From positions 30,948,319 through 31,012,318 of the forward strand of contig OY986439.1 of assembly GCA_963920525.1 (NCBI GenBank): a DNA stretch of 64,000 bases. The letters are read 5' to 3'. Source of the DNA: Dichetophora obliterata. Lineage: Eukaryota; Arthropoda; Insecta; Diptera; Sciomyzidae. The notes below the pieces were generated by a model. The model had not been told where the DNA came from, did no database searches, and saw only the letters and a list, made by a program, of their open reading frames with translations. Positions 24,083 to 35,815 of this stretch are shown here, one piece after another. Position 1 is the first letter of the stretch, and every line of letters begins with the position of its first letter. Position numbers and translations under genes: made by a program.

Positions 24083-25441
24083 CAGTAGCTCGTTCCTGTA
24101 ACAAAATCGGCAAGTTACCGATTTGTGTGACGTCACGCGTTATCGATCCCTAGTTGCCGATTTCGTGACAACTAATGTTTGTGTACGTTGAAATCGGTAA
24201 AAATTCGGTCCGTGATGAAAAAGAACACAAATCGAGAAGAAACGTTGTGAAATTGAGTCAAATGGCAAGCAGCTGTCTACTTGCATTTATTTTATTTTAT
24301 GTGCGCTAAAATTTTATAATAAAAAGGTGATGGTCTTTTTATTAAAAAGTGATTATTTGATTATTTATATGTGTTTATAATGTTTGCGGAAATAATCAAC
24401 TTTTATGAATGTAAATAAGTTGACAATAAGTGATGTGTTTAAAAAACTTAGCAAATATTTGCAACCGCGTTCTTTTGCATTGCTCTAACAAATATTTTGT
24501 TCCTTAAATTTCCTTCTTTTATGTAAATGGGCATTCTTTTTAAATCGCATTACCTTGAAAATTAAAACGTTTTAAAACAAAAACAGTATTATAATCACAG
24601 TGTTGCCGCCGTCACCAACAGCAGCCGAGCAGTAAAAATCCTATAAAAATATTCTATGTATTTCTTTAATTTCAAACGGTTAATGTTAGAGCTTTAACTT
24701 ATATTCTCAATTTTGTTTGTTATATTTTGTTATGTATTCAAACATATGTAATTAACTAATAATCACATACATACATTTTTACTCTTTTGTACAAAAATAA
24801 CGGGTCAGACCGGGTCACGTAGGCACACTGCATAGCGACATTTTTATAAAACTGAAGTTAAGTCGATTTTTAAATATAGCGCAGAACAGTTACAATTAAT
24901 TTTAAAGCTCTACTTGTTTGCTAATTTTTCCGAAGAAATATATTTTCTTTAGAACATTGAATAAACTTTTAACTGAAAATAAATAAAAAGTGCGTTTTCA
25001 GTAGCAGCGACAGGTGCTGTTAAAAAATTGAACAGTTTCGCTTATTTAATTGGCTTCAACACACAGTATTACAATAAAAAAATGTAACTTAAACGAAAAT
25101 ACCCGTTTTAGAATATTAATTGCGAGTACTTGTTATTTCATATATACACAACATTACTGTCATTTATACAAATCGGTAGAGTTCTCACTTGCCGCAGAGT
25201 GAGTGAGAAAAACATGAAGTTTTATCAATAGACTTTTCTTACACAAACACTTTTTTGAAAGATTCTATTGAAGTGAAATCGGAACATGTGACAACTTATC
25301 GATTTGGAACAAACGAATCGGACAGAAATCGATTCAGATTATTACACAAACAGTGAAGGTGGGAATTACGTCAGAGTGACGTCAAATCGGTAACATGTAT
25401 CGGTAACTGCGATCGTTATGAGTTACAAGAACGAGCTACAG
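24083..25441. mobile_element. Inverted-repeat element with repeated ACCGATT motifs
   Basis: Left end CAGTAGCTCGTTCCTGTAAC and right end (inverted) CTGTAGCTCGTTCTTGTAAC are terminal inverted repeats. Subterminal 'TTACCGATTT', 'TGACGTCA' and 'AATCGGTAAC' motifs occur in both halves in opposite orientation. The 1.36 kb body has no recognisable transposase. Flanks (TA on the left, GG on the right) do not give a clear target duplication, so the superfamily is unassigned. Confidence 0.65.
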
Positions 25442-26153
25442 GGCATTGAAGTTAGCGTGCTTAAAAAATTATTGCAATTGGTTTCTCGTCTCCAGTACTT
25501 ACGAAGCGTCTGAAAGTAAAAAAAATCAAAGTGAATTCTTAAGTTAAGGGTTGTAGTTGAGTACTCAATGAGTACGCAAATAAAAAAAATAAAATAAAAA
25601 ATGGCATCCATTCAAAGGAAAATGTACAAAAAACCTTATTTGTTGCCGAAACTTTCATCTATACAAAAAAAAATATATAAAAGTTGTTTGGCTTTTTATA
25701 GGACTATAAGGATCACAATGAATCGAGATTAATCGAAATCGATCAAGTAGAAATCCAGATATCTTAGAAGCCGATTCGAAAAACCTTGTTTCGAGAAAAA
25801 TGCGATTAAAGATTTAAAGGTTCTTGAATATCACACGACATACGAATATTACATATGTTATTAATTTTTTTCTATTTGATATTTTTTTCTAAAATTTTGT
25901 ATACGTATTATTACTTATACTTATTATTACTTATGTCTTACTATTGTATACTAAGACATTAAAAAACCATATTCTAATGAAAAAAAATCACTTTTAATTT
26001 TTGACACACTGTAATAGTACCTTAAGAAATGATAAATTTATATTCAAAACAGATCAATTGGAATTCAGAAAAGATCAATTGATCAGGACCATTCAATAAA
26101 AATTTAGACAAGATCAATAAAAATTTAGAAAGAATTTATTAACTTATAAATAG
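25442..26153. other. AT-rich non-coding DNA ending in minisatellite units
   Basis: No gene seen. GATCAATTGGAATTCAGAA-type units reappear at about 26040-26130. Confidence 0.5.
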
Positions 26154-27121
26154 TAGTGTCCGACCGAATGTAGATTTTTGGCCAAAGCCAAATGTTCGGG
26201 CAAATAGAAATAATCGGCCGAAGGCCGAAGCCGAATACTACCAACATTTTGTTCAAGTACAAAAGTAATAAAATTTAGGATTTGCTCTCGTTATTTATTA
26301 ATTTCAATACAAAAAACGGCAATCATTAAAGGTCCAGTCTAGTTAAACAGGATAAAAATTTGCAAAATCAATATGCTTTTCAATCAAATATGCTTTTTTT
26401 TCGTTTTGGAAAAAGTAAATAATATAAGTAGTCTAAACTTTTTAGTTATATTAACATTACTTTGAAGAAGATTGTATAAAATTTTCAGATTATAATCAAT
26501 AATTATTTAATTAATATACTGCCGCAAACCACGGGGCGACGTGGACCCGTGCTTAAAAAACGAACTGAGCTGGCAACCTTTCCACAGATCGCAAAATTCA
26601 TCTGAAACAAAAATAAAAATATTTTCCTTTTAAGTATGAATGCGATTATGGAATATTTTTTTTTTTTTCATTTTTACTGAAAATATTAGTTACAATTTTG
26701 TAGCTAAAAACTCCAGTACGAAATTTTTTAATGATATAATGGTCCATACACAATTTAATAGCTCGTATTTTGAAATAAAAAACATAAAGATTCGTTAAAA
26801 ATTGACTGCTGTGAAAGTCGAAAGCTCAAAAATGCAGTTTTAAAGAAAACGCGTTTAAAGTTTTAAGCAAAGTGCGCTTACTGCATTGACGCGGTCGGCT
26901 CGGAGGCTTGAAACTTTTGAATAATTACGAATTTCTGTTTAAAATTTTAAAATTATATTTTACACAGTTATAGCTATCGAAAAAAAGCAAAAACATTACA
27001 AAAAAGCAAAAACATTCGGCAACTATTCGGCTATTTTTGGCAGAAACCGAAGGTAAAAAAATCATCCGAATATGTTGAATACCGAAACCGAAGCCGAAGA
27101 CGAATATTCGGTCGGCCACTA
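26154..27121. mobile_element. Non-autonomous hAT element, 968 bp
   Basis: Ends TAGTGTCCGACCGAAT (26154) and, inverted, TAGTGGCCGACCGAATATTC (27121) are hAT-type. Flanks ATAAATAG (26146-26153) and ATAAATAC (27122-27129) give an 8 bp target duplication with one mismatch. Subterminal 'CCGAAGCCGAA'-like repeats lie in both ends. No transposase reading is visible. The insertion split the minisatellite that continues on both sides. Confidence 0.85.
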
Positions 27122-27254
27122 ATAAATACTGAAATCTATTTACCACTACCATAAGCATTACTATGACATTTTGTAAATCTATTAAGTTCAATTTGATCTA
27201 GCCTGAATTTCAGTTGGTGTATGCTGAATTTTAAATTTAGTTCTTATTATTATA

Positions 27255-27305
<51 letters not shown>

Positions 27306-27553
27306 GAATATTAGTACAATAAGAACTGGGTTCTTTTGAAGTACAACAAAAATACATTCAATATGTTTTTTATAATAACAACTAAACTTATAGATTAACA
27401 TGAAATAACTTAACTAGAGTAACATTATTTGTTTAATTTGAATTTTTATATAAGCAATTAAGAGCAAAATAAAATATTAAATCAAAATTTATGAATTATG
27501 AATTAAGAGGTTTCAAGAGATGAAAAAAGAAAATAAAGAGAGAATATAAAAAT

Positions 27554-30375
27554 TTAATTAGAGGAAACAAAAGTGAAGATAGATTGCCTAAAGGTACCTT
27601 TTCCAGTGATTTCTCTCAGTTCACGAGGCAGAGCATTCCACAGTCTAATGGCGTTGATGAAAAATAAACGAGAAGAGTTTAATGAAGTATGTCTGGGGAC
27701 TATGAGCACATTACTTCTTCTAGAAAAACTAAATTGGAGCCTATCATACAAGTAGGAGGGTTTTTTCTCATTGATGAGCTTATGCAAATAAATACAGTTT
27801 CGAGCATCAAGATATGAAAATAAGTTGCACCCAAGTATGGCATTCCTAAAGCTAGACAGATGGTCAAACTTACGCAAGCCATATACATATCGTGTAGCAT
27901 AATTATAAGCAACCTGCAACTTCAACTGGGAGGATGAGTCGAGCCTACTATATACCAACTCTGCATAAGTTATCATAGGTAAGACCAACTGAATCACCAA
28001 CTTCCGTCTTATATTGACAGGAGTCGCATAAGCAGACATTCTTAAATTACGCAGGACATAATAAACTTTTTGGACTACATTATTTACATGATCTGTACAA
28101 GACAAAGAAGAATTAATATAAAAACCCAGATTTACAACTTTAGACACTACTTTAAGCTTATTTGACCCAATGAATAAGTCAGGGACATCAACAACACAAG
28201 TTTTATTTTTACATATAGGTAGAACATACGATTTGGCAGCATTTAATTGAAGGCAATTGCGTATGGCCCACTCAGAGATGTTATTGAGATCTTCATTCAT
28301 TCTGCAACTGAGGTCATCAAGCAGCCCAATCCGTTGAGAGAAATAAAGTTGAACATCGTCAGCATATGCATGAATAGAAGCATGTTTGCATACAGAAAAA
28401 ATATCATTTATAAATAACGAGAAAAGTAGAGGACCAAGTATGGAACCTTGTGAAACACCACTTAATACCCTATTATACTGAGAAAACCTTTGGCCAACTT
28501 TCGCTTTTTGGAACCTATTACACAAATAACTGGACAAGAGATTGACAGCACTATCACAGAAACGAAAGAGACATTTGAGTTTTTGACACAAAAATGCATG
28601 ATTGACTTTATCAAAAGCTTTGGAGAAATCGAGTAGACAAAGCAAAGTCATATTGCCTGCATCATATTCGGGTCTTATATCATCTATCACCTTAACCACA
28701 GCAGAAGAACACCCGTGCCCAGCACGAAAACCAGATTGAAATGGGGACAACAGATTTTTTTCAAGTAAATATACATTAATTTGTTGAGCAATAAGCTTTT
28801 CGCATACCTTTAACAACGGCGATAGTATACTTATTGGTCTAAAATCATTTGGTCCAGCTGGATTATGCTTTTTCGCTACCGGCAGCACAATTCCAATTTT
28901 CCACAAATCTGGAAAAGATAACGTTACAAAACAATGATTTATAACATGTGTTAGCGGGCGTATAATGTGAGGAAGTATTAGTTTGATGAACTTAATTGGA
29001 ATACCATCTTCACCTATGGCATTTGACTTTATCTGCGATATACAGTTTCCAACATCAAGTTCAGTTACCGGATCAAAATTAAAAGATTGTGGCACTGTGG
29101 AAATAATAGACGGGAGCAGGTTGTTATTATTAGGAACAGTATCAACAAAAATATTATTTAGAGAGTCAGGGTCTAAAGTGCATTCCGCTGTGATCTTACT
29201 GCACACCCCAAGTTTTTTTTATATTATTCCACAAAATTTTAGTTGGAAGAGAGATGTCAAGTTTAGCAGAAAAGTAGCGAGTTTTAGCCTGTCTTGTTAT
29301 TAGAACAGCTTCATTACGCGCAAGTCTATAGATTTCCCAGCTATCTGATGAGGGTCTTTTCCTCCATAATTTGTGGTATTTATTTCTTTTTTTTTATAAC
29401 ATTAAGAACATGCTGAGAAAACCACGGACAAGAGACATTTTTTACACTAATTGTACGTAAAGGGACATGTTTATCAAAAAGATATTTTATAGGCTCTAAA
29501 ATGGAACATAGTTTGTCATTGACAGTACTTTGATTCCAACAATCATTGAAAGAGATGAGAGACATATCATGAATAAGGGACGGATAGTTAATTTTCTTAA
29601 AATCACGGAACGAATAAGAATTTGAAACAGCATTACGAGATAGATTCAAACTTAAAGAACAGAAAATTAAATCATGGTCAGAGATGAAAAAAATTTGATC
29701 AAATAACAAAATCGTTGAAACATCCGATACAATGAAATAGTCAAGAAGACTAGGAGTAGTGTTGTTGGAAAATCTTGTAGGTTGAGTTTCGTTTACTACA
29801 GAAAGCCCAAGAGTCAATATATTTTCATAGATTAATTGTTTAGAAACGTCATTAGATAAGATATTGACATTAAAGTGACCACACAGTAACATAAAATCAT
29901 AATTCAGGATACAGTTAGACAACACAGAAAATAAAGGGTCAACAGGATGACATTTACTTGGGTTATATACACATGACAAAAGTATTTTAGTATTGTTGTC
30001 CGAGATACATAAATTAAGAAATTCAATTCCAGGTCCGTTTGATTTACCTACAACTTCAACGTTCAGATTTGTTCTACAATAAGCTGCAACTCCTCCACCC
30101 TTTTTTCCATATCGATCATTTCGAAATAACTTATAATTATTTATGTCACAGGTTGCTTCACAAATATCACTGCACAGCCACGTTTCTGATATACATATAA
30201 TATCAAGTGCAGAGTCTTCGAAAATATATCTTATGTAGTCTAATTTAGCAGTATTTAAGCTACGTGCATTAAAATGCACTACATTAAGTCCACCATACTG
30301 CTTACACAATACCTGAATTAAGGTCTTGTGATTTTCACCATCACCACCAAAAGACGAACGACTAGAGCCAGACAT
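27554..30375 (-). pseudogene. Retrotransposon ORF2: endonuclease plus reverse transcriptase, two homopolymer frameshifts
   Basis: From ATG at 30375 the frame encodes the apurinic endonuclease: VVHFNARSL, ICISETWL, KKGGGVAAYC and FISDHDLIF. It runs to a stop at 29380, just after a run of nine A. Removing one A there, and one A from the run of eight near 29213, restores one frame of 941 codons. That frame continues into the reverse transcriptase (open from 29206, 550 codons): DFRPISIL (residue 121), GFRAGHG (159), LLDFSKAFDKVNH (191), GVSQGSILGP (250) and catalytic HAYADD (281). A C-terminal thumb/Cys-poor region follows, with no RNase H. The enzyme nicks DNA and primes reverse transcription at the nick. 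The endonuclease GDFN motif reads GHFN, a change at a catalytic Asp that should cripple cutting even if the frameshifts are sequencing errors. Confidence 0.9.
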
Positions 30376-30509
30376 GGACAAAATTTATAGAAAAACTACC
30401 TTTAGGCAAATAGAAAAAGAAACAGAATAAAAAGAAGAAAGCTAAAGCTAGAAGAAGATAACATAGTAAATATATGATTTCAAAAATAATATATATAAAT
30501 AAGAGAAGT

Positions 30510-31445
30510 TTAATTGACAATCACAGTAACAGGAGAGCTATCGCCATTAATTGCATTGTGCAGTTCCTCCATAGTGCTGATGCGAATACCATTCGCATTT
30601 TTCTCCATCCGGATGAATACAGAGCCACGAAAAGTAAATGCATTATAAATGTTTTTTTGCCTCTTATAAGCAATCGCAGCTTGCAGGATTTTGCGGGTGT
30701 CAACATTCAGGCTTTCATGAATGAAAACATTGTTGTCACAATCAAACCCAGCATTTCGCAAATTCACAGCAGACTTCATACGCCTTCGATATGACTCAAA
30801 TGCTTTGAGTACACGGTTTCGATCATATGGTGAGAAATATTTTATTATAATTAGAGAATTCGTGTTATTAGGGTTTGACTTGACACGAAAGATGTCTTTT
30901 ATTTGCGGGGGTTGAAATTCAATAAAGTGACAAATTCGGTTGAAACTAGCTTTTAGATTTTCCTCACTAGATAATGGAAGTCCAAACAACACAGCATCTG
31001 AAGAAAAATCTGCATTTATTTGAGTTGAGTTGTTGTTTATTTGATTGTATACAGGTGTTAGTTTCTCAAGTTGATTACATCGAGCAGATAAATCAATAAT
31101 CTGATTTTCCAGCGAGAGAATTTTACTTTCAAGCTCACTAAAATCAGTTTTTAAAACGCTCACCTCAGCTTCAATTTTGATAAGAAGTTTGGTCTCAATG
31201 CTCGAAATTTCATCAGAGAGTTGCTTGAGTGTATTATTACTTTTTAATAGGAGACGAACTTCCAGCTGTCGAATTTCAGTTTTCAAATTCGCACTCAATC
31301 GCTCTTCCATCTCTTGGAGCTGTGCACGCAGTGACCGTGCTAATGATTCTCCACTCTCCAGCTTTGGCGTACCATCACCTTTATGGTTCATTCGATTCGA
31401 GTGCTGCTGAATTTGTAGGCGCGTCAATCGAGGGGACGGTGACAT
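30510..31445 (-). CDS. Retrotransposon ORF1 protein, coiled coil type
   Basis: This is an intact 311-codon frame from ATG at 31445, upstream of ORF2 in the same element. Residues about 35-130 form a long heptad-rich coiled coil (LQEMEERLSANLKTEIRQLE and following), likely for multimer formation. Residues about 150-311 are a globular, basic C-terminus (SPYDRNRVLKAFESYRRRMK) with the look of an RNA-binding fold, and no zinc knuckle is visible. ORF1 proteins of non-LTR elements coat the element RNA and chaperone it to the nucleus. The frame has no stop or shift, which together with ORF2 points to a recent insertion. Assignment rests on position and coiled coil rather than on a signature motif. 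Confidence 0.8.
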   Translation of the reverse strand: MSPSPRLTRLQIQQHSNRMNHKGDGTPKLESGESLARSLRAQLQEMEERLSANLKTEIRQLEVRLLLKSNNTLKQLSDEISSIETKLLIKIEAEVSVLKTDFSELESKILSLENQIIDLSARCNQLEKLTPVYNQINNNSTQINADFSSDAVLFGLPLSSEENLKASFNRICHFIEFQPPQIKDIFRVKSNPNNTNSLIIIKYFSPYDRNRVLKAFESYRRRMKSAVNLRNAGFDCDNNVFIHESLNVDTRKILQAAIAYKRQKNIYNAFTFRGSVFIRMEKNANGIRISTMEELHNAINGDSSPVTVIVN

Positions 31446-31590
31446 TGATGTTGTTCAACTCAGTAACAGCGAAGAGACGAATATGCAGCAAAGAAAGACA
31501 GCAACAACAGCAGAAGTACAGGTACCAAGGTAATCGAAAGAAACAAAAACAAACACAATAGTGCAATCGTCACAACCGTCGGGACTACTG

Positions 31591-31994
31591 TTTGTTTTAT
31601 TGGTCTGTGTTTTTATGTATTATTATATATATTTGCAGTTTAATTTCTTGATAATTCCGTGGCATTTATTATTCACATAAAAAACAAAGTTAATAATAAC
31701 TTCAACTTGCAGGTTGTTCTGTGCAAAAATCAAAACATTTTAACAAAGCAAGTTCGCTTAATGAAAACAAAGTTTATTGCATATAAAAACAGTGTATTTG
31801 CAGTGTTTTACATATTAAAAAACAAAAATTCACAGAGCACACACGAAATGCGACCGACCATCTGAAAATTTTTTCTCGATTTCTTCCGATTTTTTTCTCG
31901 AGTTCTGAAATGATTTTTGCTGAATTTTAATATTTCTACTGTGAATTACTTTTGGAAAAGGGGATCTTTTAATTTTTACCATAAATGATACTTA
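31591..31994. other. AT-rich non-coding DNA
   Basis: No gene supported. It may include the extreme 5' end of the preceding retrotransposon if the TGCTGAATTTTAA match at 31918 is its target duplication. Confidence 0.4.
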
Positions 31995-33661
31995 CAGTGT
32001 TGCGCAAAACAATAGCAACAAAATAAGTGCGCTGAAACAAAATCGTGTATCTTTTTTAATATTGGGGACACACAAAAATGATTACAGAAATCAAAGCATA
32101 TATTCATACATCATATACAAAACAAATCAAATTCCAATTTGGTTTTGTTTTTTTTATTAAATTTAAAATTAATGTGACTACATTCAATTTGTCTGTGAGC
32201 AAAACAAAAGCAACAAAACTTGAAAAATGTAAAAAGAGAACAGAACTTCGAAGAATTATTGGTAAAAGTTCCGTTATTGTAAAGCACGTGTTGTTTGTAA
32301 GTCATAAACATTTAAGTTTAGTTTTTTTTGTGCTAGTTATGACATTGACTGTTCCATTTATAATGGCACGTTTTAAATACTGTGAAGCTCTTAAATTACA
32401 AATTATTTCCGAATATAAAAACGAAAATTCGCAGATATCTAACGTGAAACAGTTTGATATTAATCGGTCAATAGTTTGCAGATTAATAAAGAAATATACC
32501 TTCACAAAAACGTAACAACGGTACATTAAAGAGGGCGACCGCGGAAGACATCGCTGCGTGATGACAGGAACATTTGTGTTGTGTTCAAACGAAATGCATT
32601 TGCCACATCCAAAGAGGTTGTTTGGACACTCGATTTAGATATCCACCACAGCACTGTTTGAAGACGAGCCGTTGAGAACGATTAAAGAATTTACAGACCG
32701 GCAGAGAAGCCTTTGCTTACAGCTAAGCATAAAAAACAAGGTGAGGTGTTACAATTTAAACAATTCTGTCTGAAATTGTGACAACTAGTTGCAATTTATT
32801 GTTTTTTAGACTCAGTCTTCCAAAAGAGCACCTAAATTGGACCGTTCAAAAATCGAAAACCGTTTTTTTAGCGATGAATCAAAGTTCAACTTGATTAATT
32901 CAGATGGGATGTGCACGGTACGGCACCACCCAGGTACACGACTTGAAGCTCGAAACTGCAAAATAAATTTTAAACACGGAGGCGGTGGCTTTATGGTCTG
33001 GACTTGTTTTTCCTATAATGAAGTTGAACCATTTCAAAACATCGATGGAATTATGGACCGATTTGTATATAATGACATTTTAGAAAGCAAGATGCGACCA
33101 CATTCAGAGTGGAATATGTCGCTTCAGTGAACGTTTCAGCCCGACAACGACCCGAAGCACACTTCAAAACTCATCAAAGATTACATTAGAGGCAATGGGA
33201 TTCAAGTCCTTGATTGGCCGGCACAATCACAATGACTTTAATCCCATTGACAATCTTTTTATGACTTTGAAGGCAAAAGTTTCTGGTCAAAGGTTTTCCA
33301 ATTAGACTGCACTGTATGAAGCCCTGAAACTTAATTGGGAACATATACTTAATACTAACATATCTACTTTAATAGAGTCGATGCCGCTCAGATGTGCAGC
33401 GGTTGTCAAGGATAATGGATCTTACACCAAATAATCATTATGTTGCTTTTGTTTTGCTCTCAGACAAACTGAATGTAGTCACATTAATTTTAAATTTAGT
33501 AAAGAAAACAAAACCAAATTTGAATATGATTTGTTTTTAATATGATGAATGAATATATGCTTTGGTTCCTATAATCATTTTTGTGTGTCCCTAATATTTA
33601 AAAAGATACACGATTTTGTAGCAGCGTACCGACTTTGTTGCTATTCTTTTGCGCAACACTG
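31995..33661 (+). mobile_element. Full-length Tc1-like transposon with about 230 bp inverted repeats, inactive
   Basis: It starts CAGTGTTGCGCAAAA (31995) and ends with the inverted copy at 33661, with TA on both sides. The arms share long blocks, for example 'AAAATCGTGTATCTTTTT', 'GGGACACACAAAAATGATTA' and 'AATTAATGTGACTACATTCA', through about 230 bp. The length of 1667 bp and the single transposase gene fit a complete Tc1-family element with long inverted repeats. Confidence 0.92.
32363..33440 (+). pseudogene. Tc1-like transposase, multiply broken
   Basis: ATG at 32363 opens MARFKYCEALKLQIISEYKN, a helix-turn-helix DNA-binding start ending at a stop near 32514. After a decayed linker, the catalytic part appears at about 32850: NRFFSDESKFNLINSDG (first Asp), KHGGGGFMVWTCFSYNEV, then QPDNDPKHTSKLIKDYI (second Asp) just past a stop at 33128. 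An extra base near 33230 splits VLDWPAQS from the downstream NPIDNLF. The third catalytic residue, normally Glu in PNPIENLW-type Tc1 enzymes, is Asp here, about 34 residues after the second. The frame fades near 33440. It once catalysed cut-and-paste transposition; it is now a pseudogene with at least two frameshifts and several stops. Confidence 0.85.
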
Positions 33662-33830
33662 TATGTCACCATGTCGTATGAGTACTATTTTTAGCTAGTA
33701 ATGAAATGTATTTATGAGTAATGAATTATGAAAAAATAATGTCTTTTCGACCACTTATTAATGATGCATAACGAATAGTTAATGATAAGTAAATGATAAT
33801 AAATGATAAATAAAATGATAAATAATAAAT
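33662..33830. repeat. AATGATAA-rich simple sequence
   Basis: From about 33755 to 33830 the sequence is a loose repeat of AATGATAAATAA-type words bordering the next inverted-repeat element. Confidence 0.55.
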
Positions 33831-35815
33831 GACCCAGCTAGCACAAAAAGGTTGTAAAAGTGTCGCAAAAGAGTCGCCAATATAGATGTAAATCGAAATT
33901 GTAACGTAATAACAACAAAGCATATATTTTAAATTTTTTTTGTAACAACTTAGGTTGCAATTATTCGAAAATGTGTTTTAATAATGTTATAAATGAGTTG
34001 TTGCTACAAAATTAGGTTGCACGCCACAAGATGAAACATACTTGAAACATAAAAAAATTTTTTTATTGTATTACTCTTACGTTACAATTCAGGTAAAAAA
34101 CGTGAATGTAGCAAATATTTTGTTTTATTGAAGTTATTTTTTGTTATAGTGACAAACTTCTTAACAAGGAAGGAGTAATGATGACATAAATATTCCTGAT
34201 TGAAAGAAATAAGTCATTCAAAAGTTTTAAAATGTTTTCCATGCACAATTTCTTAATATAATTTTCATTACACCAGTGATAATTTTTTAGAGTGTATTTT
34301 AAAATTCAAAGATATGAATTTTTAAAATAATTTGGAAATAAGAAATATTTCGAATTTTCCATTTCGGCGTAATAATGTTTTATATATAGCTTAACAAATT
34401 TTTTAAGTTAAGTGTCATATTGCACTGAAAATTCTAAAAGAAAATAATAAATACTAAAGAAAATTGTATTTAAATTTATTCCAATCAAAATTCATAGTGT
34501 AGAAAAAAAATCTAATATGGCAAGTATGAAGTTTTTAGACACTTTTTTTCCAAAGTTCTTGCAACTGAATAATAACCTCAATACATAGTTCTTGCAACTA
34601 ACTAAATATCAAAAGTTACAAATATTTTTTTAAAGTTGTTGCAACTAAATAATAACCTTAATGCATCATTTACTTACAACAGTTTTATTCAAAACGTCTT
34701 GCAACTCAATTATAACTCCAATGCAATATTCATGTAACTAATTACATTATATAAGATGCAATGGCATTTTCTAAAGTTCTTGCAACAGAATAATAACCTT
34801 AATACATCGTTCTTATATCAAGCAAATTTTTTCAAGTTACAATTATGTTTTTAAAATTTGCATCAACTAAATAATAACCTTAATACAGCACAAGTTTTCA
34901 ATGATTATTTTCAATGTTCTTGCAAATTAATGAAAACCTCAATGCAACATTAGTTTTCCTGACTAAATTTTTTGAGTTATAATAATGTTTCCTAAAGTTG
35001 TAGCAACTCAATAGTAACCTCAATGCAGCATAAGGTTGCAATGACTATTTCCAGTGTTCTTGTAATTGAATAAAAACTTCGTTTCAACTTTTTTGCAACA
35101 AAAAAATTCTCATAATTTCAGAATGATTCATTGCCATTCAACGAAAAATTTGTTTAATTTAGTAGTCTCGTTGAACGCTGCCAATATTTAGCCTATTTAT
35201 GTTCTTTATGTATATGACGTTCGTTATTGATTTGCGAAAAAATAAAACAAAAATGGATAACATGGTAATAGAAGCCTACACAAAGAAATTGCGAAGCAAC
35301 ATAGAATTTTTGTGAACAATAAAATTTATATTTTGCTTATGGCATTTTTGTGCGTCACAGCAAAATTGGAAATATTTAGTTGAAGTGACCTCCCTATAAC
35401 TTAATAAAAACATCTTCAAACCGAAGTTTTGAATATTTAGATGTTGTGATATTTGTATAAGTTAATATAAACATAAAGCAGTTTAGTTGCATCTAAGTTG
35501 CTAGCTCGCTACTGTATTTGTTACACTTACAACACACAAACATTTTTTTATGGGTGCTATAAAAAGGAATGTTCTAATAATGTTGATTTAACGTAAAAAT
35601 TACTTATTTTTTCAAAACTTTATGAAGCATTTTTACAACAAGTGCATTTGTTTGTTACATAATTAACACCATAAATTAACTTATTTGCATTAAAACGAAT
35701 GATTTGTAACAATTTATTTATTTGAAACTTTGTGACTAAATTTGTTTAAAAAAACTGGAATACCACCGAATTATAACGTATTTTTGTTTTAAATCGAAAT
35801 CTGTGCTAGCTGGGT
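33831..35815. mobile_element. Inverted-repeat element with about eight internal 75 bp tandem repeats
   Basis: ACCCAGCTAGCACA at 33832 and its inverted copy TGTGCTAGCTGGGT ending at 35815 define the ends. Flanks AATAATAAAT and AATAATCAAT may be a target duplication, though the left flank is itself a simple repeat. From about 34545 to 35090 a unit beginning AAGTTCTTGCAACTGAATAA recurs near 34552, 34632, 34697, 34771, 34852, 34915, 34994 and 35055. No transposase is visible in the 2 kb body. Confidence 0.65.
34545..35090. repeat. Tandem repeat, unit 63-81 bp, about eight copies
   Basis: Each unit carries 'GTTCTTGCAACT' followed by 'AATAATAACCTCAATGCA' or a close variant. Spacing averages about 74 bp. 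It lies in the centre of the ACCCAGCTAGCACA-ended element. Confidence 0.75.

Larger units (their letters stand above)
27244..31590 (-). mobile_element. Nearly complete non-LTR retrotransposon (Jockey/CR1-type), (TAA)n tail
   Basis: On the minus strand the order is a 5' untranslated region, ORF1 (31445-30510), a 134 nt gap, ORF2 (30375-27554), a 3' untranslated region of about 250 bp, and a pure (TAA)n tail, seen as ATT repeats at 27244-27303. Both ORFs span their full expected content. The 5' end is not certain. About 31590 is where element-like sequence fades, but the shared 13-mer TGCTGAATTTTAA at 27223 and 31918 could be a target duplication that would extend the element to about 31917. 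The (TAA)n tail and the absence of RNase H are consistent with CR1/Jockey-type elements. Confidence 0.88.

Noticed and set aside
32078..32362. Extension of the Tc1-like transposase frame upstream of MARFKY
   Set aside because: It lies in the inverted repeat of the element; the natural start is the ATG at 32363.
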